A stretch of 64,000 nucleotides of DNA from Phycisphaerae bacterium (GTDB lineage Bacteria > Planctomycetota > Phycisphaerae > UBA1845 > UTPLA1). Made by a program: the position numbers and the translations under genes. Of the stretch, positions 1-8,104 are shown piece after piece. The DNA lies in NCBI GenBank assembly GCA_023150615.1, contig JAKLKO010000014.1:1-64000 (forward strand), written 5' to 3'. The notes beneath the pieces were generated by a model. It ran no database searches. It was not told the DNA's origin and was given only the letters and a program-made list of their open reading frames with translations. Position 1 is the first letter of the stretch. Every line of letters begins with the position of its first letter.

Positions 1-205
1 GGACGCTCGCGCGATGCGCCGTAAGATCTCGCCGAATTTCGGAGGATTTCACGTGGCTGAAATCTCACCCCCGGAAAGACCCGGGCCATCTGCGAGCACT
101 CCACGACGCCCGACGCTGCCGATCGCCGCGGATTCTCGGACCCGATGCACGCGAGAAACCCGACCGCCTCGCGGCGTACAATGAGGTACGGAAGGGAGAG
201 TCGCC

Positions 206-718
206 ATGGGGGTCTATTCGCTCCGGCGCGGCCGCGGCCGCGCCGCAGTCGTGTCCATCGTCGTCTACGCTCACAGCGCCGTCGCCAGCGCCGTCATCTG
301 CCCGAGCGCGTCCAACCAGACGGTCATCGTCCAGCCCGGAATCGCCACGCCGTTCCGGCTCAACGTCGCCAACCTCGGCGCGCAGACGGTCTCGATCTTC
401 CAGTACACCAGCGATGGCTCGATCATCTCGGCCGGCACGCCACTCGACTATATCTTCCTGCCGAACTTCGGCTTCGCCGGGACGACCTCGGCCTCGTTCC
501 GCATCAGCAAGCCGACGGAATGCACCGGCGCGCCGCTCATCGCCACGGTCACCTTCGTCGTCTCCGGACCGGGCCAGTCGAGCGTCGATCTCAGCGGCGA
601 CGTCGGCGTGCGACCGATCATCTGCGGCGCGGACTTCGTGCCCGTGGTCATCCCCGCGGTCTGCGGATTCATCGCCGGTCGGACGATCGTCCGGCGGCGG
701 CGAAACCGCGCGGCTTGA
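206..718 (+). CDS. Secreted beta-rich protein of unknown function with C-terminal hydrophobic/Arg tail
   Basis: This is a 170-residue protein that I do not recognise. The N-terminus is Arg-rich (residues 6-12) and followed by a hydrophobic stretch ending in an Ala-Val-Ala-Ser-Ala type cleavage site, so export is likely. The middle is rich in Val, Ser and Thr with three Cys, which suits an Ig- or cadherin-like beta fold. The last 27 residues are a hydrophobic stretch (VVIPAVCGFIAG) followed by RRRRNR, the layout of a C-terminal sorting or anchor signal, although the Pro-Glu-Pro of classical PEP-CTERM is absent. The ATG is preceded by a GGGAG site 7 bases upstream. The stop overlaps the -35 box of the tRNA-Gln promoter. 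Confidence 0.55.
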   Translation: MGVYSLRRGRGRAAVVSIVVYAHSAVASAVICPSASNQTVIVQPGIATPFRLNVANLGAQTVSIFQYTSDGSIISAGTPLDYIFLPNFGFAGTTSASFRISKPTECTGAPLIATVTFVVSGPGQSSVDLSGDVGVRPIICGADFVPVVIPAVCGFIAGRTIVRRRRNRAA

Positions 719-743
719 CCGTCCGGCGGGCCCTTCATATAGT
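715..743 (+). promoter_or_regulatory. Sigma70-type promoter for tRNA-Gln
   Basis: TTGACC at 715-720 and TATAGT at 738-743 are separated by 17 bases. Each hexamer matches the consensus at 5 of 6 positions. The predicted transcription start near 750 lies about 77 bases upstream of the tRNA. The -35 box overlaps the stop codon of the preceding gene. Confidence 0.6.
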
Positions 744-826
744 CCAAACAACGATTCCGACGGCTGCGATCGGGTAACGGTCCAGAGGCGTTGCCGGCCG
801 GTTGACGGCGTGCGCAGTCCGTTCAC

Positions 827-897
827 TGGGGATTAGTGTAATGGTAGCACGACTGGCTCTGGACCAGTTAGTCGGGGTTCGAGTCCCTGATCCCCAG
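827..897 (+). tRNA. tRNA-Gln (anticodon CTG)
   Basis: The acceptor stem TGGGGAT pairs with ATCCCCA at 890-896, with G897 as discriminator. The anticodon stem ACTGG/CCAGT encloses the loop CTCTGGA, giving anticodon CTG, and the T arm carries GGTTCGAGTCC. The U1-A72 first pair is typical of bacterial tRNA-Gln. The 3' CCA is not encoded (GCGT follows), so a CCA-adding enzyme is needed. An intrinsic terminator follows 6 bases later. Confidence 0.95.
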
Positions 898-903
898 CGT
901 CGA

Positions 904-940
904 GGCCCGCGGCCGACGCCCGTCGCCGCGGGCCTTTTTT
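904..940 (+). terminator. Rho-independent terminator after tRNA-Gln
   Basis: A 10-bp GC-only stem (GGCCCGCGGC with GCCGCGGGCC) with an 11-base loop is followed directly by six T residues. Confidence 0.9.
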
Positions 941-989
941 ACCGCCCTCCGAACGCGCCCGCATGCCGTCGCGGACGGTCGCAGGCGAC

Positions 990-1017
990 TTGAGAACCTC
1001 CGCGCAGCCGATACAAT
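990..1017 (+). promoter_or_regulatory. Sigma70-type promoter for rpmE-prfA
   Basis: TTGAGA at 990-995 and TACAAT at 1012-1017 have 16-base spacing. The predicted start near 1024 leaves a leader of about 33 bases before rpmE. Confidence 0.6.
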
Positions 1018-1056
1018 AGCGCGGCTGCGGAGGCCCCGATCGACGGGTGACGAACG

Positions 1057-1305
1057 ATGAAGAAGGACATCCATCCGAACTACGTGGAATGCGTCGTGAC
1101 GTGCGGCTGCGGCAACACGTTCAAGACCCGCGCCACCAGGCCCAAGATCAACATCGAGATCTGCTCTCAGTGCCACCCGTTCTTCACCGGCTCGCAGAAG
1201 TTCGTCGACACCGCCGGCCGCGTCGAGAAGTTCCAGCGCAAGTACGCCGGCGACTACTTCAAGGACCCCAAGGCGGCCAAGAAGGCCGCCGTCAAGAAGG
1301 CTTAG
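1057..1305 (+). CDS. rpmE: 50S ribosomal protein bL31, zinc-binding type
   Basis: This 82-residue protein is ribosomal protein bL31 of the large subunit, which sits at the central protuberance and bridges to the 30S. The N-terminus MKKDIHPNY is the family signature. Cys16, Cys18, Cys36 and Cys39 form the CxC...CxxC zinc site, so this is the zinc-containing paralogue rather than the Cys-free zinc-starvation form. The tail is a Lys/Ala-rich extension (residues 72-82) beyond the usual 66-75 residue length. prfA follows 99 bases later, the rpmE-prfA order seen in many bacteria. A candidate GGGTGA ribosome site precedes the ATG. Confidence 0.96.
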   Translation: MKKDIHPNYVECVVTCGCGNTFKTRATRPKINIEICSQCHPFFTGSQKFVDTAGRVEKFQRKYAGDYFKDPKAAKKAAVKKA

Positions 1306-1323
1306 CGTCCCGCGAAGCGTCCA

Positions 1324-1366
1324 CGCCGCGCGTCGGGCCGATCGGCTCGTCCGCGGCGTTCGTCTT
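1324..1366 (+). terminator. Possible terminator/attenuator between rpmE and prfA
   Basis: CGCCGCG (1324-1330) can pair with CGCGGCG (1352-1358) around an inner GCC-GGC hairpin, and a T-rich run (TTCGTCTTTT) follows. The loop is large and read-through to prfA is likely. Confidence 0.35.
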
Positions 1367-1404
1367 TTCCGATGCCATGAGGCGCGACCGGTGTTGGTGC
1401 TGAC

Positions 1405-2511
1405 GTGATCGATCTTGACCCGCTTCTGGTAACCCGGCTCGAGGACATCGTCCGGCAGTACGACGAGGTCACCGCGCAGTTGAACGATCCGGCGGTGGCG
1501 TCGAGCGCCGCGCGCATCGTGCAACTCAGCAAGGAGCACGCGCGGCTCGGCCGGACCGTCGAGTCCTACCGCCGGCTCCAGGCACTCGGCCGCGAGATCG
1601 CGCAGACGAAGGACCTGATCGAGGCGGCCGACGGCGACGACGAGATGCGCCGCATGGCCGAGAGCGAGTTGGAGGAACTCCGCGAGAAGGGCCGCGCGCT
1701 GGGCGACGCGCTGATCGACGAACTGCTGACCGGCGACGAGGCCGACGTTGATTCGATCATTCTCGAGATCCGCGCGGGCACGGGCGGCGATGAGGCCGCA
1801 CTGTTCGCCGGCGACCTGATGCGCATGTACGAGAACTACGCGCGGGCCCGCGGGCTGCGCTGGGAAGTGCTCGACGCGTCGTCGTCCGATCTCGGCGGGT
1901 TCCGCGAGGTGATCATCAGCGTCAAGGGCGCCGGCGTGTACCAGTTGCTCGGCTACGAAGGCGGGGGACACCGCGTGCAGCGCGTCCCGGAGACCGAGGC
2001 GCAGGGCCGCATCCACACCTCGGCCGCGACCGTCGCCGTCCTGCCCGAGGCCGAGTCGACCGACGTCAAGGTCGACTGGGACAAAGACGTCATCGAGCAC
2101 GTCAGTTGCGCCGGCGGTCCGGGCGGGCAGAACGTCAACAAGGTCGCGTCGGCGGTGCGGCTGGAACACAAGGCGACCAGGATTACCGTCAGCATGCGGG
2201 ACGAGCGCAGCCAGCACAAGAATCGCGACCGTGCGCGGCGCGTCATGATGGCCCGGCTGCGCGACTACTACCAGCAGCGCGACAAGGGCGCCCGCGACCG
2301 GCAGCGCCGCTCGATGATCGGCAGCGGCGACCGCAACGAACGCATCCGGACCTACAACTTCCCGCAGGACCGCTGCACCGATCACCGACTCAACGAGAAC
2401 TTCCCGCTTTCGTCCATCATCGAAGGCCGGCTCGATCCCCTGATCGAAGCCCTGCGCCGCTTCGACCGCCAGCAACGACTGAAGAACCTGGCTCCCGTCC
2501 CCGTCAAATGA
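1405..2511 (+). CDS. prfA: Peptide chain release factor 1
   Basis: This 368-residue protein terminates translation at UAA and UAG. The GGQ loop (PGGQN, near residue 240) promotes peptidyl-tRNA hydrolysis. The P-x-T tripeptide that separates RF1 from RF2 is seen as Pro-Glu-Thr near residue 195, in the usual HRVQRVPETEAQGRIHTSA context. Length is normal for RF1 (about 360). The start is GTG at 1405. Its Gln-methylating enzyme gene prmC lies 1.6 kb downstream. The last 8 bases overlap the end of the convergent thioesterase gene. Confidence 0.96.
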   Translation: MIDLDPLLVTRLEDIVRQYDEVTAQLNDPAVASSAARIVQLSKEHARLGRTVESYRRLQALGREIAQTKDLIEAADGDDEMRRMAESELEELREKGRALGDALIDELLTGDEADVDSIILEIRAGTGGDEAALFAGDLMRMYENYARARGLRWEVLDASSSDLGGFREVIISVKGAGVYQLLGYEGGGHRVQRVPETEAQGRIHTSAATVAVLPEAESTDVKVDWDKDVIEHVSCAGGPGGQNVNKVASAVRLEHKATRITVSMRDERSQHKNRDRARRVMMARLRDYYQQRDKGARDRQRRSMIGSGDRNERIRTYNFPQDRCTDHRLNENFPLSSIIEGRLDPLIEALRRFDRQQRLKNLAPVPVK

Positions 2512-2950
2512 ACCGCTCCGGGTCGAACGCCGACAGGATCGCCGCGGGCACTCGCGTCGGCCGGCCGGACGTCACATCGACGAAGGCCCAGGTGTTCACG
2601 CCGCGCGCGATCAGTTCCCCGTCGCTGCGCCGCACGATTTCGTGCCGCCTCTGCGCCGTCGCGCCGCGCATCAGGCTCGGCCACGTCGCGCACAGCAACT
2701 CGTCGCCGAGCCGCGCCGGGCGGAGATAGTCGATCTCGTGACGCTTCACAACAAAGAAACCGCCCGCCTGCCGATAGGCCGCCGCGTCGTAACCCAGCGC
2801 CGCGGAGTGCGCGATCGCCGCCTCGTTCATCCACGCCAGCACCGCCACGTTCGACGCGTGGCCCTGCGCATCGATGTCCGCGTGCCTCACCGTCACCGGC
2901 AGGACAAACGGCCGGCGGACCGAGAACCGACCCGGATTCGATTGAGTCAT
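2504..2950 (-). CDS. Acyl-CoA thioesterase, YbgC/4HBT hot-dog family
   Basis: This 148-residue protein (from ATG 2950) has the single hot-dog fold of acyl-CoA thioester hydrolases. The start of the fold reads VRHADIDAQGHASN, where the Asp near residue 28 matches the active-site Asp of the 4-hydroxybenzoyl-CoA thioesterase group. It continues with the hydrophobic helix VAVLAWMNEAA and the strand pattern VKRHEIDYLRPARLGDEL. An in-frame upstream ATG at 2962 and a longer 162-residue form are possible; no clear ribosome site decides it. The gene converges on prfA with an 8-base overlap. The substrate cannot be inferred. Confidence 0.85.
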   Translation of the reverse strand: MTQSNPGRFSVRRPFVLPVTVRHADIDAQGHASNVAVLAWMNEAAIAHSAALGYDAAAYRQAGGFFVVKRHEIDYLRPARLGDELLCATWPSLMRGATAQRRHEIVRRSDGELIARGVNTWAFVDVTSGRPTRVPAAILSAFDPERFI

Positions 2951-3043
2951 GACCATGCGCATCAGCAAACCCGGCCGCGTTCGCCGTGTCAATTCGCCAC
3001 CCGTTGCCGGCCGAGTCGAGAGCCAGGCGACCGGCGTCCCGGC

Positions 3044-3072
3044 TTGGCCGGCCGCGCGCCGGGAGCTAAAAT
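3044..3072 (+). promoter_or_regulatory. Sigma70-type promoter for the fbp-prmC-GT9 run
   Basis: TTGGCC at 3044-3049 and TAAAAT at 3067-3072 are spaced by 17 bases. The region lies between the divergent thioesterase gene and fbp. A GGAGGT ribosome site stands 8 bases before the GTG start of fbp. Confidence 0.5.
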
Positions 3073-3128
3073 GCGGCGCCTCGTCGCGGAGGTCAGCGCG
3101 CCGGCGGCGCGATCGGAGGTAGCAGACG

Positions 3129-4139
3129 GTGGCCGAACGCGATCCGGATCAGATCATCACCATCCAGCAGCACATCATTGAACAGCAGCGCAAGCACCCG
3201 ACGGCCAGCGGCGAGTTCAGCTGGCTGCTCTCGGGCATCACGCTCGCGGCGAGCATCATCCAGGCGAAGGTCCGCCGCGCCGGCCTGATCAACATCCTCG
3301 GCGAGACCGATACCGACAACGTTCACGGCGAGCGGCAGCAAAAACTCGACATCTTCGCGAATCAGATCATCGAACGCTGCCTGGCCTTCCGCGGAAACGT
3401 CGGCGTCCTCGGCTCCGAGGAGCTGCCCGAACCGATCATCGTCCACAGCCGCGAAGGACACGGTAAATACGTCGTACTGTTCGATCCACTCGACGGCTCC
3501 GGCAACATCGACGTCAACGTCTCCGTCGGAACAATCTTCTCCATCTACGAACGCGTGACCAGCGGCCCGATCACCGACGGCGGCCTGAAGGACGTGCTGC
3601 AACCCGGCGTCAACCAGCTCGCGGCCGGCTACATCGTCTACGGCTCGAGCACCGTCATGGCCTACACGACCGGAGACGGCGTGCACCTGTTCACGCTCGA
3701 TCCGGCGACCGGCTCGTTCATGCTCGCCGACGAGCACGTTCGCATCCCCGAGAACGGCAAGATCTACAGCGTCAACGAGGCCAACTTCGACTCGTTCCCC
3801 AAGGGCGTGCAGGACTGGATCCACTGGGCCCGCACGAAGGAGGCCGGTCCGTTCACTTCGCGCTACATCGGCTCCATGGTCGCCGACGTGCATCGCACGC
3901 TCATCAAGGGCGGCGTCTTCATGTACCCCGCGACGGCAAAAAGCCCGAAGGGCAAGCTGCGCCTCATGTACGAGGCCAACCCCATGGCGTTCATCATCGA
4001 GCAGGCCGGCGGACTGGCGACCGATGGGAAGAACCGCATCATGGAGCGCGTTCCGACCGAACTGCACGAGCGCACGCCGCTGTTCATCGGCGGCAAGCAC
4101 GAAGTCACCGCGATCATGGAACGCCTGGCCCGCGGGTGA
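3129..4139 (+). CDS. fbp: Fructose-1,6-bisphosphatase class I
   Basis: This 336-residue cytoplasmic enzyme hydrolyses fructose 1,6-bisphosphate to fructose 6-phosphate in gluconeogenesis. The metal- and phosphate-binding block is complete: GSEELPEP (around residue 97) and VLFDPLDGSGNIDVNVSVGT (around residues 116-135). The C-terminal block LRLMYEANPMAFIIEQAGG closes the active site. Length matches class I enzymes. The start is GTG at 3129, chosen because GGAGGT lies 8 bases upstream. prmC begins 10 bases after the stop, so they are probably co-transcribed. Confidence 0.95.
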   Translation: MAERDPDQIITIQQHIIEQQRKHPTASGEFSWLLSGITLAASIIQAKVRRAGLINILGETDTDNVHGERQQKLDIFANQIIERCLAFRGNVGVLGSEELPEPIIVHSREGHGKYVVLFDPLDGSGNIDVNVSVGTIFSIYERVTSGPITDGGLKDVLQPGVNQLAAGYIVYGSSTVMAYTTGDGVHLFTLDPATGSFMLADEHVRIPENGKIYSVNEANFDSFPKGVQDWIHWARTKEAGPFTSRYIGSMVADVHRTLIKGGVFMYPATAKSPKGKLRLMYEANPMAFIIEQAGGLATDGKNRIMERVPTELHERTPLFIGGKHEVTAIMERLARG

Positions 4140-4149
4140 CGGAGCGCGC

Positions 4150-5040
4150 ATGACCCAAGCCGCGGCGGACGCCTGGACCATCGGCCGACTGCTGACCTGG
4201 ACCCGCGAGTTCCTCGCTTCGCGAAGCGTCGATGAGCCGCGGCTCTCGGCCGAGCTCCTGCTCGCTTCCGCGCTCGAGTGCCGCAAGATCGACCTGTACA
4301 CCCGCTTCGACCAGGTCCCGCCGGTCGATCGCATCGAACGCTTCCGCGCCCTGGTGCGCGATGCGGGCCGGCACACCCCCATCGCCTACCTCATCGGCCG
4401 GAAGGAGTTCTACTCGCTCGAGTTCGAGGTCAGTCCCGCGGTGCTCATTCCGCGACCCGAGACCGAGCTGATCGTCGAACATGCGGTCGCGCTCGCACGG
4501 CAACTCGGCGCCGATCCGTTCCACGTGCTCGACATCGGCACGGGCAGCGGCTGCATCGCGATCGCCATCGCGCGGTTCGTACCCGCCGCGCGCGTGATCG
4601 CCACGGACGTCTCGCCCCAGGCGCTCGACGTCGCCGCGCGAAATGCCGCTCGCCTCGGCGTTGCAGAGCGCATCACGTTCGTCCACGCCGACGCCGTGGA
4701 TGTTCCACCCGAGACGCGGCCGGTCGGCGCGTTCCACGTCATCGCCTCGAACCCGCCGTACATTGCAGAGGACGCGATCGCGTCGCTGCCTGCCAACGTG
4801 CGGGACTTCGAACCGCGGATCGCGCTGGCGGGCGGCGCCGAAGGGCTGACCGTGCTCCGCCGGATCGCACAAGGGGCACGGTCGTTACTGACGCGCGGCG
4901 GGCGCTGCTGCGTCGAGGTCGCGTCGGGCCAGCATGAGGCGGTCGCGCGGCTCTTCGAGGACGCGGGTTGGCGTCGCGTCGCGACGGCCCGCGACGGCGC
5001 CGGGATCGAACGCATGCTCGCCTTCGAGTCGCACGCATGA
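4150..5040 (+). CDS. prmC: Release factor glutamine methyltransferase PrmC (HemK)
   Basis: This 296-residue SAM-dependent enzyme N5-methylates the Gln of the GGQ motif of release factors. The N-terminal five-helix substrate domain (residues 1-90) ends in PIAYLIGRKEFYSLEF. The SAM site DIGTGSGCIAIAIA and the hallmark NPPY motif (SNPPYIAEDAI) follow in order. The ATG at 4150 is 10 bases after fbp. The reading frame is open further upstream, but that part is antisense-like sequence inside fbp. The stop overlaps the start of the next gene (ATGA). Its target gene prfA lies nearby. Confidence 0.95.
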   Translation: MTQAAADAWTIGRLLTWTREFLASRSVDEPRLSAELLLASALECRKIDLYTRFDQVPPVDRIERFRALVRDAGRHTPIAYLIGRKEFYSLEFEVSPAVLIPRPETELIVEHAVALARQLGADPFHVLDIGTGSGCIAIAIARFVPAARVIATDVSPQALDVAARNAARLGVAERITFVHADAVDVPPETRPVGAFHVIASNPPYIAEDAIASLPANVRDFEPRIALAGGAEGLTVLRRIAQGARSLLTRGGRCCVEVASGQHEAVARLFEDAGWRRVATARDGAGIERMLAFESHA

Positions 5041-6125
5041 ACGAACTCGCCACGCGCGACTTCCAGCACATTCTGCTGATCAAACCCAGCTCGCCCGGAG
5101 ACATCATCCACGCGCTGCCGGTGCTGCACGGCCTGCGACGCCGCTATCCGCACGCCCGCATCGCCTGGCTGATCGCCACGCCCTTCGCCGATCTCGTCTC
5201 CGCCGACCCCGCGCTTGACGACGTCGTGCCGTTTGATCGCCAGCGCTACGGGCGGCTGGCGCGGAACGTCGTAATCACCGCCGAGTTCGTGCGCTTCGTG
5301 CGCTCGCTCCGCAAGAACCGATTCGATCTCGTGATCGACCTTCAGGGACTGTTCCGCAGCGGGTTTCTCGCCTGGGCCGGCGGCGCGTCGGTCCGCATCG
5401 GTTTCGCCGAGGCCCGCGAGCTGGCGCCCATGTTCTACACGCACCGCCTTCCCCGGCCGGACGCCGACATGCACGCCGCCGATCGGAACTACCGCGTCGC
5501 GCGATGGCTCGGCTTCGACGACGCGCCGATGGACTTCCGCATCCACCTGACGCACGATGACCGCACGGCGGCGACGATGTTGTGCCGGGAGGCGGGCGTC
5601 GAGGCGGACAGCACCTACGTCGTGCTCGTACCTGGCACGCGATGGGAAACGAAGCTCTGGCCCGCCGATCGCTTCGGCCGCGTCGCGGCGACGATCTTCG
5701 ATGCCTGCGGGATGCGAAGTCTACTGGTCGGCGGCCGAAGCGACCTGTCGCTCGGCCGACGGGCCGCCGATGCCTCGCGCGGCGCAGCGCACAACCTCTG
5801 CGGGCGGACGTCGCTCCGCGAACTCGCCGCCCTGATCGAGTCGGCCGCCGTCGTCGTCACCGGCGACTCGACGCCCATGCACATGGCCGCCGCCTTCGAC
5901 CGGCCCCTCGTCGCCCTGTTCGGTCCGACCAACCCCGCGCGGACCGGGCCGTACGGCCGGCGCGGCGACGTCGTGCAGCTCGGCGTCTCGTGCGCGCCGT
6001 GCTACTACCGTCGACTGCGGGATTGCCCGTACGATCATGCCTGCATGCGGCACCTCGACGAAGAGGTAATCGTGCGGGCCGCGCTGGCGCGACTGGAGAC
6101 GCCGTTGCGGGCCGCGGGACGATGA
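5037..6125 (+). CDS. Glycosyltransferase family 9 (lipopolysaccharide heptosyltransferase-like)
   Basis: This 362-residue GT-B enzyme resembles WaaC/WaaF/RfaQ, which transfer heptose onto the LPS inner core at the cytoplasmic face. The N-terminus ILLIKPSSPGDIIHALPVL carries the acceptor-side loop with the conserved Asp. The nucleotide-sugar half has LVPGTRWETKLWPADRFG (around residue 205) and the donor site VTGDSTPMHMAAAFDRPLVALFGPTNP. A Cys-rich C-terminus (CAPCYYRRLRDCPYDHACM) is common in the RfaQ-type branch. It overlaps prmC by 4 bases and the next gene by 4 bases, suggesting translational coupling. The exact acceptor is unknown. Confidence 0.88.
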   Translation: MNELATRDFQHILLIKPSSPGDIIHALPVLHGLRRRYPHARIAWLIATPFADLVSADPALDDVVPFDRQRYGRLARNVVITAEFVRFVRSLRKNRFDLVIDLQGLFRSGFLAWAGGASVRIGFAEARELAPMFYTHRLPRPDADMHAADRNYRVARWLGFDDAPMDFRIHLTHDDRTAATMLCREAGVEADSTYVVLVPGTRWETKLWPADRFGRVAATIFDACGMRSLLVGGRSDLSLGRRAADASRGAAHNLCGRTSLRELAALIESAAVVVTGDSTPMHMAAAFDRPLVALFGPTNPARTGPYGRRGDVVQLGVSCAPCYYRRLRDCPYDHACMRHLDEEVIVRAALARLETPLRAAGR

Positions 6126-7618
6126 ACAAGCACCGACTCCATCCCGGTCCACGCGTACCGCGATGCGCCATCGCCGCGATGCTCGTCGCGACGGCGCCGA
6201 TGCTGCCCGCTGCATCGGGCCAGTTGCTGCCCGAGCCGCCGCCAGCGGCGCAGCCAAGTCCGCCGGCGTCTCAACCCGCGTCGAGCCGGCCGGCGGATTC
6301 GTCGGCGTCTCCGGACCCGGCGGACCTGCCGCCGCTCTACACCGTGCCCATCAGCGCGGGCAGCGTCTCGTCGGTGGATGAGTCGCGGCGGATCATCTCC
6401 GTCCGTTTCGATGGCTCGGCCGACCTGGAGTTGCATCAGCCGATCGTCGTGACCGCCAGCGGGGCGCCGATCTCGCTGGGCGAGTCGTTCGCGCACACGC
6501 GGGATCGCGCCGCGTTCCGGCCGACGTGGAGCGACGTGATGCCGTCGGCCGGGTTGCGGGCGATCGCGCTGCCGGTCGATCTGGCGGCGCGGATGCGGCC
6601 GATCCTGCCCGAGTCGTGCTCGCTGTGGACGCGCGTGATCGACGTCGAGTCTGACCACAGGCGGTGCCGGCTCGATCCGCGGATCGCGGCGTCGCTCCGG
6701 CCGCACGATGCGCTGGTGATCGTCCGCGCCGGGTTCCCGATCGCGCGGGCTGACGTTGTTGAAGTGCTGGCCGACGCCGTCACCGCCGATTTGTCGCCGC
6801 TCGTGGCGAACGCGACGCCGCGGGCCGGCGATCTCGGGCGACTCGAACAGACCGACACCGCCCGGCGGACCGGACGCCTGCGCAGCCGGATCCTGAAGGC
6901 CGCGCCGCGCGGCGCGGAACAGGAGGTGTGGTTCCCGCTGCGCGAGTCGGACGGCGCCGCGCCCGGCGACCGCTGGGAAATCCGCCGCAAGGGCGAGTAC
7001 GTCGGGCTGGCGGAACTGCGGGCGTTTCGTCCGCCGTTCGCCATCGGCACGGCGCTCGCCGCCTTCGCGCGGACGCCCGCCGCGCCGGGCGACGACGTGA
7101 TCCGGCGCACGCGGCAGGACGTCGCCAGCGGCGAGGCCGCGCTGCGGATCTTCCGCATCGAGGACGACTACTGCCTCGTGAACGCCGGCGAGTCCGACGA
7201 CATCCTCCGCGGACAATCGCTCGTCGTGCTCCGCGAGGGCAAGCCGATTGCGACGCTCACCGTCACCACCGTGAAGGTCGACTACTGCGGCGCGGCGATC
7301 CACGTCGATCCCGGCCAGGAGCGCGCGCCCGACCTGCGCGTCGGCGAAATCGTCCGCTCGCGGATTCCGGTCGGCCGCGCCGTCGCGATCGGCCGCACGA
7401 CGAACGTGAGAGCCGATGGACGGCTCGTCACGATTGCGCTGGACGACGCGGCCCACGCGCCACCGGACGGGAGCGTCGTGGAGCTGGCGAGCGCGACACG
7501 CGCAATCGGTGCCGTCGCGCTGACGACGAGCGACCGCACGACGACGGCGTATGTTCCGCCGGAATGCGCGGATGCCGACGTTGAAACCGGAATGATCGTG
7601 CGGCTCCGACGGCGGTAG
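6122..7618 (+). CDS. Secreted protein of unknown function with Pro-rich linker
   Basis: This 498-residue protein starts at the ATG overlapping the GT9 stop (ATGA). An N-terminal signal peptide (hydrophobic AIAAMLVATAPMLPAASG) is followed by a Pro/Ser/Ala-rich linker (residues about 38-66). The rest is a series of short beta-rich modules with repeated R-x-D/E-V and G-D-x-W-E-I-R type strands, for example EVWFPLRESDGAAPGDRWEI. I do not recognise a family. Coupled translation with the heptosyltransferase suggests an envelope role, but that is inference only. Confidence 0.6.
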   Translation: MNKHRLHPGPRVPRCAIAAMLVATAPMLPAASGQLLPEPPPAAQPSPPASQPASSRPADSSASPDPADLPPLYTVPISAGSVSSVDESRRIISVRFDGSADLELHQPIVVTASGAPISLGESFAHTRDRAAFRPTWSDVMPSAGLRAIALPVDLAARMRPILPESCSLWTRVIDVESDHRRCRLDPRIAASLRPHDALVIVRAGFPIARADVVEVLADAVTADLSPLVANATPRAGDLGRLEQTDTARRTGRLRSRILKAAPRGAEQEVWFPLRESDGAAPGDRWEIRRKGEYVGLAELRAFRPPFAIGTALAAFARTPAAPGDDVIRRTRQDVASGEAALRIFRIEDDYCLVNAGESDDILRGQSLVVLREGKPIATLTVTTVKVDYCGAAIHVDPGQERAPDLRVGEIVRSRIPVGRAVAIGRTTNVRADGRLVTIALDDAAHAPPDGSVVELASATRAIGAVALTTSDRTTTAYVPPECADADVETGMIVRLRRR

Positions 7619-8104
7619 GCCGGCGCCCGGGGCGATCGGGACACGAAAAAAGCGGCCGATTGCGGACGACATTTGTCTGAATTCACTTGGGGGATCCGGC
7701 CGAGGGAAGTCCGGCCCGCCCGGCGCATCGCACCCTGCTCTCGCTGCATCTCCGACGCCCGAGTGACAACCTGTTGGCACTGAGCGCGCAAGAATCCGCT
7801 CGAAAACGACAAAAGTACGCACTTCCATGTCGATAATCCCGCGCGGGTCGTACGAAAATATTCATGGCAGCGACGCGTCTCGGCGCAGTGCGCAGACGAA
7901 CGTGGACCCCCGACCGGCACTGTGTTGTGACGACCGAAGGGTCCGGTGGCAACACCACCGCACCCTCTGCCAATCCTGGGCAAGCGCGACGCCGTTGCGA
8001 AACCAGTCCATCCGCGCCGACGCAAACCCGCGAATCCATCAAGTGACTAATACGTCGCACCGCCGCGTTCGCTCACCGGCCGTGACAGCGCTTATCATTC
8101 CGGG
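7619..8104. other. 486-bp intergenic region without a recognised gene
   Basis: I see no convincing protein frame, tRNA or terminator here. A GAGGGAAGTCCGG string near 7700 recalls the start of RNase P RNA, but the other conserved RNase P elements are absent. The region is less GC-rich around 7800-7870 and may hold the mutS2 promoter. Confidence 0.5.

Noticed and set aside
868-2475. 535-residue minus-strand frame opposite prfA and rpmE
   Set aside because: It runs antisense to two certain genes and the tRNA-Gln terminator; composition is typical of a GC-rich shadow frame.
4024-4149. 42-codon upstream extension of prmC
   Set aside because: It lies wholly inside fbp in another frame and adds Ser/Arg-rich sequence not found in PrmC; ATG 4150 gives the normal length.
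7690-8100. RNase P RNA candidate in the region upstream of mutS2
   Set aside because: Only a GAGGGAAGTCCGG-like string and a weak ACAGCGCTTAT-like string are present; the other conserved regions (ACAGAAA...ACCGCC and GGTAAGAGCGCACC types) are absent.
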